From: Limnephilus marmoratus
Taxonomy: Eukaryota > Arthropoda > Insecta > Trichoptera > Limnephilidae
Direction: 5' to 3'
DNA length: 64,000 nt
Assembly: GCA_917880885.1 (NCBI GenBank)
Contig: OU862918.1
Coordinates: 1,364,001-1,428,000, forward strand
Made by a program: the position numbers and the translations under genes. Position 1 is the first letter of the stretch. Each line of letters begins with the position of its first letter. Under the pieces are notes generated by a model. That model saw only the letters and a list, made by a program, of their open reading frames with translations, was not told the origin of the DNA and made no database searches. Below, one piece after another: positions 55,971-64,000 of this stretch.

Positions 55971-56060
55971 AACCTCAACACAGGCCTAGTCCTAGTGAGG
56001 TTAATTTTTTTTTATGCTTGGCAATTTACAGCAATCGAACTATTTTACGGCATGGCAAGT
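55971..56060 (+). repeat. 3' hairpin end of the I-like LINE
   Basis: Stem AACCTCA/TGAGGTT (55971-55977, 55996-56002) encloses ACACAGG-N6-CCTAG. A T-rich stretch follows. By position it closes the LINE whose ORF2 ends at 54640, once the two later insertions are discounted. Confidence 0.65.
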
Positions 56061-56676
56061 TGCGACATCTGTAAATAAGTAAATTTCATATTATTTATTA
56101 CCCAACAATTTCAGGTAAAAACCTGGAACAATGCCAATTTAAAGTAGTTAAGAAAAATGATAACTAATAAACGCGTGAGAATATTACCAAATTGTTCTCA
56201 AATTTATTTTAACAATGTGTCTGGAATTTCGTTAAGTGCGCACGTTTTTATATTACTCAAGGAAAATGTACAATAAGTGTTCATGGGAACGAAACATCTG
56301 AGAACCAAACCAAACCAAACGCGAAATAGGATTCAAAAGGTAGAAATTAGTTAATAGAAATACTCTTTTAACGAATTGAATTTTAACCCCGGAAACTTAT
56401 ATAATATATACGCATACAGATACAGGCCGGGACAAATTTCCTATCAAGCAGTCAAGAGCTAAAACTTGAGAATCTACCGTCGCGTCGCGTCGTTGACGAT
56501 CTTGCCGTGGTGTACAAACAGAAAGAACGCGGGTTTCGGCTTTCAGATTACCGGCGCTCAGTGGACGAGTCCGCCGGCGCGGTGGCAGTTTGCACCGAGT
56601 TGTGGACATCTGAACCTGGCTTCACTGTTACGGTTTCCTATATTAACATACAAACATTATTATCGGCGCGCCTATA
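56061..56676. other. Unassigned, with GC-rich block
   Basis: 56400-56640 is relatively GC-rich with CGTCGCGTCGCGTCG and short ORFs on both strands that show no family resemblance. The remainder is A+T-rich. Confidence 0.4.
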
Positions 56677-57059
56677 CAACGTGTCCAGAAACTTGTAGTA
56701 CAAGCGGGAAACTAGTAAATCTACATCACATGAAGAACCCAAAAAAAAAAAATTTTTCGATCTAAGCATTTCAATTTTTTTATTATTTTTTAACTTTTTT
56801 TCAATTTTGTCGGCAACTAAAGGGTTAAAAAAAAATTTGAGCCTGGTTTACCATTCGATGCATTTTAAAAGACATTACACATCTAATATTAACCCCCTAG
56901 TGACCGATTTTTTCAAATTTGACCAAAAAAATTCCAACTTCAGACCCGATTTACTTGAAAACGAAAGCTCAAATCAAAAAAATTGTATCACGAATCGACT
57001 CCGATTGTGATGTAGATTGACCAGTTTCCCGCTTGTACTACGAGTTTCCGGACACCGTG
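56677..57059. mobile_element. Mariner-type MITE
   Basis: ~52-bp terminal inverted repeats (left CAACGTGTCCAGAAACTTG, right complement CACGGTGTCCGGAAACTCG, both continuing GTAGTACAAGCGGGAAACT) are flanked by TA. A GGTGTCC-type end with TA duplication fits the Tc1/mariner superfamily. It is 383 bp with no coding capacity. TTAA-containing motifs (GGGTTAA, TTAACCCC) inside are probably incidental. Confidence 0.8.
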
Positions 57060-57115
57060 TATAAATATGTTTCCTTTGTCTTCGTCGATGGTGTGTAACG
57101 TCAAACATTCACACC

Positions 57116-57506
57116 TGTTCGAGCATATTTATACCTACACCCATGTATTCCTCCCGTCTTACCTACCTATCCTAATATATCCATCTTTCCTATATCACCG
57201 ATTAAAGATTGATTCTAACCGCAAACATCAGTGCAATTTCAACACCGCGCGGTACTGACAGCCAAATACTTTGGTCTCGTCGCCTTATAGTTGAATCCCG
57301 GATCCGCGCAAGATACGTGTTTTCAACCGTGGAGTTTTCTTGAGTGCATGAGTGTGGGAACCCGGGACATCACCAGCAAGGTAGGGTCATCTTGTTTTCG
57401 GTGGACATCCCATTTTTTCCCCTTCATACTTTTCATTCCAACAGTGGTAGGTAGAGATTTAGAACTCCGCGGAAGAAAATAACAACTTCCAATAGCTATC
57501 GAAACA
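57116..57506 (+). mobile_element. BEL/Pao 5' LTR
   Basis: TGTTCGAGCAT...TATCGAAACA matches the 3' LTR at 63156-63519 almost throughout; this copy has ~27 extra bp near 57155-57185. The ends are TG...CA. A TATTTATA box lies near the start. The flanking bases (ACACC versus ATGCC on the far side) do not form a clear target-site duplication. Confidence 0.93.
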
Positions 57507-57525
57507 TTGGTTCTTCGCCGGATTT
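57507..57525 (+). promoter_or_regulatory. Candidate primer-binding site
   Basis: TTGGTTCTTCGCCGGA follows the LTR directly. TGG at the start fits a tRNA 3' CCA; the priming tRNA could not be identified without a search. Confidence 0.5.
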
Positions 57526-57751
57526 AGAATTTACCTTGATTCTTTACAGATTAGTTAATTTACATGATTAGAAATTGTACTAAAACTAGTTTCATTACAA
57601 GACTATTATCAATAGTAGGTAGTTTCGATAGGTACGGCTTACCAGTTCAGCTTGTAGGTAGATAATATTGGGTGCAAATAGAATACTTTATTTGTTGCAA
57701 GTAGATACCTACTATTATAATTGTTAATTTACGTATTTAATACATTTCAAA

Positions 57752-58536
57752 ATGGATAAAGTTGCAACCAAAATTGGTTCGTTAAAATTAAAACGCCAGA
57801 GGTTGTTCGGCCGTATACAGGCGACTTATGATCTTGTGAAAGATTTGGATAAAAAGGCAAAGTTATATCAATTCAGAACCCGAATGGATAAATTAGAGTC
57901 CACGTGTGAGGAATTTCAAAGTATTCAATGTGAGCTGTCAGATCTGGTTTCACTTCCCGAGTTTGAGTCGAAAAATGATATATTGGAGGTTTCGCGTGTA
58001 TTTGAGGAATTGTTCTTCGAAGTTACATCGGCACATGATGCTTGCGAAGTGAGTCAGAATAATTGTCATGACGTGTCAGGTGAAGAAGTACAACGCTCTG
58101 GCCCCGGTCGTAGTTTTTTGGCTCCAGAGATAAAAATTCCTTCGTTTAGTGGACATATTAAAGATTGGCCCCCCTTTTTTAATATATTCAGCTGTATTGT
58201 GCGTCAGAACAGTTTTCTGAGTAAAATTGAAAAATTTCATTACCTACTTAGCTGTTTAAAAGACACGGCCTTATCTCTGGTGAGAACTATTCCTCTGATA
58301 CAAGAGAATTATGATTTGGCCTGGGAAACGTTATTAAATCATTATTCCGAGTCCAGGGTTATGTATATATTACATTAACTCTATTTTAAATTATAACTTC
58401 TCTAATAATGTAGAAATTTTAAATGTTTTACAGGAAAATCTTTCTGGACTTCACGAATTACGTAGGGAAAACTTATTTGGAGAATTTTTATGTCATTTAG
58501 TTTTGCAAAAAATAGATTCAAATACACGGCGGGCAT
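57752..58536 (+). pseudogene. BEL/Pao gag
   Basis: The first 208 codons (57752-58378) begin MDKVATKIGSLKLKRQRLF and contain the DUF1759-type block PEIKIPSFSGHIKDW followed by KFHYLLSCLKDTAL, the usual BEL gag. A frameshift at about 58375 ends the frame; the next part (NVLQENLSGLHELRR) continues in another frame to about 58540, where a second shift leads into the zinc-knuckle region. The 245-bp leader lies between the LTR and this start. Confidence 0.9.
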
Positions 58537-61500
58537 TTGAAACTAGAGTGGAAAAGGATGAAATTCCCGACAGAAATGTTAATCAAGTTCTTAGCAACTC
58601 AAAACCGTATAAATATGTTATCGGATATTAAAGATAAAAGAGTAAAAAGGGTGCTATTTGTATCCAACGACAATACTAATAAAAGAAGTTGCCGAAAATG
58701 TGGAGCTTCGCATCATATTACAAAGGGCCAGGAGTTTCTGTCGTTGAATAACGAGTTTAACGAGTTTAACGAGTCGTTTAACTTCGTTAAAAGGGAACGG
58801 TTATGTTTCAACTGTTTAAATCCGCACCTTATTAAAAATTTCCGTTCAAAGTTTCGATGCAAAAGTACAACCGAACGCACAATGCTCTGCTACATACTGA
58901 TGAAAGATCTCCTTCGCCACAACAACCGTGATACTGAAAGCGATAACCCAGTAATGTGCAACCTAGTGTTTGGATTGAGTAAGCGATCTATATTGCCTAC
59001 CGCGCTGGCAGAATTCCTTGATAATTCAGGACGTAAACATAGTGCGAGGATGTTAATAGATATGGGGAGCGAAATTTCATTTATTTCAGAAATATTATCT
59101 AATATATTGGGCTTAAAAAAGAAAACATGGAACGGTAATATACGAGGAATCAATAACGCAACAGTAAGTAATGTGCAAGGTTTAGTTAATTGTAAAATAT
59201 TTTCCTTGCAAAACAGCTCTTGGGTTTCAGGGCAGGCAGTAATAATCTCCAATATTACGTCAAAACTCCCATATATAAACTTTCAAGAGACGTCTGAAGA
59301 ATTTAAAGGTCTAAATCTTGCAGATCCAGAATTTAGATATCCGGGAGAGATAGATTTCCTATTGGGGTCTGACTTGATTGCAAAAATATGGAGGCAAGGT
59401 TATATTTCAAACCGTGATTTAATAGCTGTTAATACAATGTTCGGATACATAGTTATGGGAGCATGTATACAAAGTTATAATTCCGTACAACGCGTTGTGA
59501 CGTCAGCGTTAACTGCAGTTGAAAATAGTGACTTAAATCACGCGGTAAGTCGTTTCTGGGAAATTGAAGAGGTTTCTAACGAAATTATTCAGAATAAGGA
59601 CGATAATGAATGCAAAACCATATTTCAATCAACAGTCAACCGGGAAGGGTGCGGCAGGTATATCGTGGCACTACCTTTCAAGAGCAGAGATCATGTGGAT
59701 ATCGGATGCACATATGATATCGCCCTTAAGAGATTTTATAATCTTGAAAAACGCTTGTCATTAAATCCAACATTGGCGGAACGTTACTGTAAGTATATGG
59801 AGGATTTCTTAGAACAAAGCTACATGACAAGAGTTTCCCCTTCGACTGAGATACCGAATACTTATTACATTCCACATCATGCGGTTGTTCAAAAAATAGG
59901 AAATGATATTAAAATTCGGGTGGTCTTTGACGCCTCATGTAAATCTGATAAACAAATTTCGCTAAACGATTGTTTATATTCGGGTCCAAAATTGCAAAAT
60001 GAAATAAGTCACATACTTTTAAAATTCCGTATATACCCGATAGTACTCACTACGGATATACAAAAAATGTTTCTACAAATTTGGTTGAGACAAGAAGATA
60101 CAAATTTTCAAAGGATTCTTTGGCGTTCTTTACCTTTACAGCCGGTAGGGCAATATATACTTGGTACTGTCACATTTGGGGTGACTTCTTTGCCCTATTT
60201 GACCATAAGAACTTTACATCAACTGGTGGAGGATGAAGGTACTCGATTTTCAAAGGCTTCTAAAGCACTGTTGTCGGACACTTACGTGGACGACATCGTT
60301 ACCGGTGAATGGGAACCGGAAAGCGCCGCTCAGCTGCAGACGGAGCTAAAAGAACTCCTTACAAAAGGAGGCTTTCAATTAAGAAAATGGATGAGCAATT
60401 CGCAGTCAGTTTTAAATAACATTCCAATTGAGCACCGGAGCCACACGAGCGGTAAAGTTGCATTTGATGATAGAACATCTTTCTCGTTGAAAATTTTAGG
60501 TTTAATTTGGAATCCTGATAAAGATATATTATCGTACTCGGTAGAAGAAAAAGAAAAGGTTTTTACAAAACGTGCAATACTGAGCTGTGTTGCACGTATT
60601 TTCGATCCCATTGGATTAATAACACCTGTTGTTTTTAAGGTGAAATGCCTTCTACAGGAACTATGGAAATTAAAGCTAGGTTGGGATGACTCCCTCCCGG
60701 AAAATATTGTTAATTTATGGGAAAATTTCTTGGATGAATTACCTAGGTTATGTTATTTACAAATACCGAGACATTGCAGTACAATAAAAAACTCAAATTG
60801 TACTTTAGTAGGATTTTCAGATGCGAGCGAATTAGGTTATGCGGCTTGTATATATTTGGTTACGAACGAAGCACAGCCTCAAGTCACATTACTTACGAGT
60901 AAATCTAAAGTTGCACCACTGAAAATATTATCAATACCACGTCTCGAGCTTATGGGAGCTTACCTACTTTCAAAGCTGGTAAAAATGACGAAGTCATCGA
61001 TAGAAACTCTCGTGAAAATTACAGAAATAATATTGTTTTCCGATTCCACCATAGTTTTATCATGGATTAAGACACCACCTCATACTTTGAAAAACTTACT
61101 TTAAAAAACTTACTTACTTTTTAAAACTTTTGTCGCGAACCGCGAGGACGCAAAGTGGTACCACGTTGCGTCAAAAGAAAATCCAGCCGATTTTGCTTCT
61201 CGCGGTTTATGTCAATCGCAAATAATAGATAACCAATTATGGTTTCAAGGGCCTCCTTGGTTGGCTCAGCCAAGTCAGAAGTGGTCATTGTCTTTACCGG
61301 AAAAATTAAAGGTTGAAGAGCTACCGGAAGTAAAATCCCACGTCTCAACAGTTCACAGGCTGCTTGATTACTATGAGGGCCTACAATTTTTCCGATTTTC
61401 TTCTTGAAACCGTCTTCGGAAAGTGGTCGCTTGGTCGCTTAGGTTTATTTACAATACGCAGCAACGGACCAAGGATGCTCTTAGATCTGGAATTCTGACC

Positions 61501-62865
61501 GGCGCAGAAATAAATCGCGCGGTCACCCTAATAGTAAATTGCGATCAGCAGTTTCATTTTCCCGAGGAATTCAGAATGCTGCAAAATGATGCGGTCAACT
61601 CAGTGGCATTTCAAAAATTAAATGTGTTTATTGACTACGAAAACATACTTCGTGTTGGTGGGCGGTTCCGCAACTCTCATTTAAAATATAATACTAAATT
61701 CCCAATAATCTTGGCAAAAAACAGAAGATTGCGGAACTGTTAATATCTTATTACCATAAGGCCTATCTACACGCTGGTTCACGAACTCTGCAATTCCTGA
61801 TTCAGCAAAATTATTGGATTGAATCGGCACGTAATAAAATCAAAAAATCTCAAATGTGTGAGATGCGCGATATTGCGAGCGTCTCCGCAAAATCCCCTCA
61901 TGGCCAGTCTGCCAGAAGCGTGTGTTACGCCCAAACGCATATTCAGTCGTGTGGGGGTGGATTTGGCCGGCCCATACGTCCTAAAGGAAGGAAAACGCAG
62001 AGGTGATAAGACACACAAGGCTTACTTTGCGATTTTTGTTTGCATGGCAACGAAGGCGATATATCTCGAGGTCCTTTCGGATCTCTCTTCTGAAGCCTTT
62101 ATCGCTACCCTCGATAGGTTTGTTTCACGACGGGGTATTTTTCAGGCCATTTATTCGGATTGCGGTACGAACTTTGTTGGGGCGAAACGCCATTTGATAG
62201 GAACCCAATTTTTTTTAATAGTTGTCGTAATGATGAACAAGTCGTACGTACATGTTCAGAAAAGGGAATAGTGTGGAATTTTAACTCTCCCTCCAGTCCT
62301 CACTTTGGAGGACTGTAGGAAGGGAACATTCGAGTCGTAAAAAATCATTTAAAACGAGTAATAGGGGACACTTCATTGACGTTTGAGGAATTTACAACCA
62401 TATTACATAAAATAGAAGCCATATTAAATTCTCGTCCTCTCTGTCCTCTAACCTCAGACCCTGAGGACATTCAGGCCCTTACCCCAGGTCACTTTTTTAA
62501 TTGGAGAACCGTTAATTTCGATTCCAGAATATAACTATTCGGACGTTAAAATAAATCGTCTCAATCGGTGGGAACATTTAAAGAAAATGACACAACATTT
62601 TTGGCAGCGCTGGAATACAGAATATTTACAAGCGTTACAAAATCGCGTCAAATGGTATAAGGCTACCCGTAACCTTCAAGTAAATGACCTAGTGGTCATC
62701 AAAGATACTAGGAGTCCTCCTTTGAAATGGCCGCTCGGCAGAATAAGGGAGGTGAAACCGGGCTCTGACGGGTTCGTAAGATTAGCCTCAGTACAAACCA
62801 GCGATGGTGTATATCTACGACCTGTGGCAAAGCTTTGTCTTTTACCTGTAGAATAAGAGAGTAAC
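58537..62865 (+). pseudogene. BEL/Pao pol (protease, RT, RNase H, integrase)
   Basis: The 855-codon frame 58537-61104 contains degenerate zinc knuckles (CRKCGASHH, CFNCLNPH), an aspartic protease whose active triad reads D-M-G (59059-59067) instead of D-T/S-G, RT with VVFDASCKS and catalytic YVDD (60283-60294), and RNase H with GFSDASELGY. A small direct duplication at about 61084-61120 shifts the frame. The rest of RNase H, the zinc-binding region (RVGGRFRNS), the integrase core with GVDLAGPY and SDCGTNFVGA, and the C-terminal WPLGRIREV block follow in pieces to 62856. Further lesions lie near 61406, 61740, 62210, 62309 and 62505. It is an LTR retrotransposon relic; described only. Confidence 0.93.
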
Positions 62866-63155
62866 GTTTTTTCTCTTTTATATGAATCTTGGTATAGGTT
62901 CATATATATATGTTTTTTTATGCCTTCAATGGTTTCGCATTGATTGCGATTCAGCTATCTTTTGCTTTAGTTATGTTTTTCGAGTTATTATTTTTTTTTA
63001 CATTCTGCACGTATAGTCTTTAGTTTCACGTGCACCTAGTTTGTAAGGAATAGATTAAATGTTAGGAGTAGGTTTCTTTTCATACATTTGTATTTTTTCA
63101 AAATTGGCCAATTTCGATGTATATTGGAAAAATGGTATTTTTGGCGGGCGGTATA

Positions 63156-63519
63156 TGTTCGAGCATATTTATACCTACACCCATGTATTCCTCCCATCTT
63201 TCCATTGTCACCGATTAAAGATTGATTCTAACCGCAAATATCAGTGCAATTTCAACACCGCGCGGTACTAGCAGCCAAATACTTTGGTCTCGTCGCATTA
63301 TAGTCGAAATCCGGATCCGCGCAAGATACGTGTTTTCAACCGTGGAGTTTTCTTGAGTGCATGCGTGTGGGACCCCGGGACATCACCAGCAAGGTAGGGT
63401 CATCTTGTTTTCGGTGGACATCCCATTTTTTCCCCTTCATCTTTTTCATTCCAACAGTGGTAGGTAGAGATTTCAAACTCCGCGGAAGAAAATAACAACT
63501 TCCAATAGCTATCGAAACA
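63156..63519 (+). mobile_element. BEL/Pao 3' LTR
   Basis: 364 bp, starting TGTTCGAG and ending TATCGAAACA. A GGCGGGCGG run a few bases upstream (63144-63152) may be the polypurine tract. The region 62866-63155 is 3' non-coding. Apart from one ~27-bp indel, only scattered substitutions separate it from the 5' LTR, so the insertion is fairly recent, yet the coding part has several lesions. Confidence 0.93.
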
Positions 63520-63623
63520 ATGCCAAAAAAATATTGGCGAATCTAGGCTAAATAGCGGAGAAACCATCTTCATACCAAAAAAACCCAGCGAATGGTTTAT
63601 TTATGAATCTAGTGAATAGTTTA

Positions 63624-63840
63624 TTAACCCTAGAGTGGGCGCGCTATGAGCATTTTGCCGCCCTCTGCAAAAAAACGTTAACAATTCTTAAATCTACTGC
63701 GCTAAAACTTGCCCCCACTTTCGTTCGCAACCCGTGGCAAAAGACTGGACACCGTCAATGCACGGAGAGCCCCTTGAGAAGGAGGTTGTTACCATCGAGT
63801 GTCGTCCGGCGGCAATTTGCTCATTGCGCGCCCACTCACG
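63624..63840. mobile_element. piggyBac-like MITE with eroded right end
   Basis: The left end is TTAA then CCCTAGAGTGGGCGCG. The inverted block GTGGGCGCGC...ATGAGCA..TTGCCGCC recurs in reverse at 63807-63836 (GGCGGCAATTTGCTCA, GCGCGCCCACTC). The right CTAGGG-TTAA terminus has been lost or mutated. It is about 215 bp without coding sequence. The last 160 bp of the window show nothing recognisable. Confidence 0.65.
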
Positions 63841-64000
63841 TAAGTAAAAATTGTGCTGTATATTATTTACGATTTATTTTTTTTTTGTTCTCAAAAAGAA
63901 AACTATTCACTTATTATGAAAAATACAAGTGATACTTGTAGTTTAATGTAAGAATAACTTGTGTATAAGGTAGGTACTTCTAAATAAAGAAACTAATAAG

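Overview
The window looks like A+T-rich arthropod (most likely insect) nuclear DNA. It is built almost entirely from transposable elements and their relics. I found no convincing single-copy host gene and no functional rRNA, tRNA or CRISPR locus. The mix of BEL/Pao LTR elements, RTE- and jockey/CR1-like LINEs, an I-like LINE family, piggyBac and mariner-type MITEs, Helitrons and tRNA-derived SINEs is typical of insects. The order cannot be told from this sequence.

Layout. 1-3.3 kb: unassigned DNA, then a decayed BEL/Pao pol. 4.4-9 kb: LINE 3' ends and fragments plus three tRNA-derived SINEs. 9.2-11.4 kb: a GC-rich LTR-like block and Helitron-like sequence containing a large near-perfect palindrome. 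12.3-14.7 kb: a LINE relic and a piggyBac transposase pseudogene. 16.2-27.9 kb: a tandem duplication of a ~5 kb non-coding unit. Both copies keep a TATA/initiator pair and GT-AG splice signals, and copy two is interrupted by a LINE with an intact 511-codon ORF. 27.9-33.8 kb: Helitron fragments, a putative minus-strand LTR with PBS, and a LINE fragment. 33.8-38.9 kb: a minus-strand LINE split at a TTAA site by a 1.66 kb piggyBac-like element. 38.9-45 kb: Helitron ends, SINEs, isolated LINE 3' ends and GC-rich LTR-like blocks. 43.1-48.8 kb: a LINE with ORF1/ORF2 relics, interrupted by SINEs and carrying an in-frame 97-codon tandem duplication. 49.4-56 kb: nested LINEs, with a nearly intact RTE inside an I-like LINE (11-bp TSD). 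The 3' part of that host LINE holds a 104-bp-arm palindrome with a type I hammerhead ribozyme motif and a 680-bp TIR element. 56.7-57.1 kb: a mariner-type MITE. 57.1-63.5 kb: a BEL/Pao element with both LTRs and several lesions. 63.6-63.8 kb: a piggyBac-like MITE.

The most interesting non-gene signals are: (1) a hairpin at LINE 3' ends whose stem differs in every one of six copies yet stays paired, around a constant ACAGG...CCTAG loop core; (2) the hammerhead motif with the short palindromic stem III (ACCGGT) expected of Penelope-like elements or retrozymes; (3) the duplicated non-coding unit; (4) nested insertions with readable target-site duplications that give their order in time.
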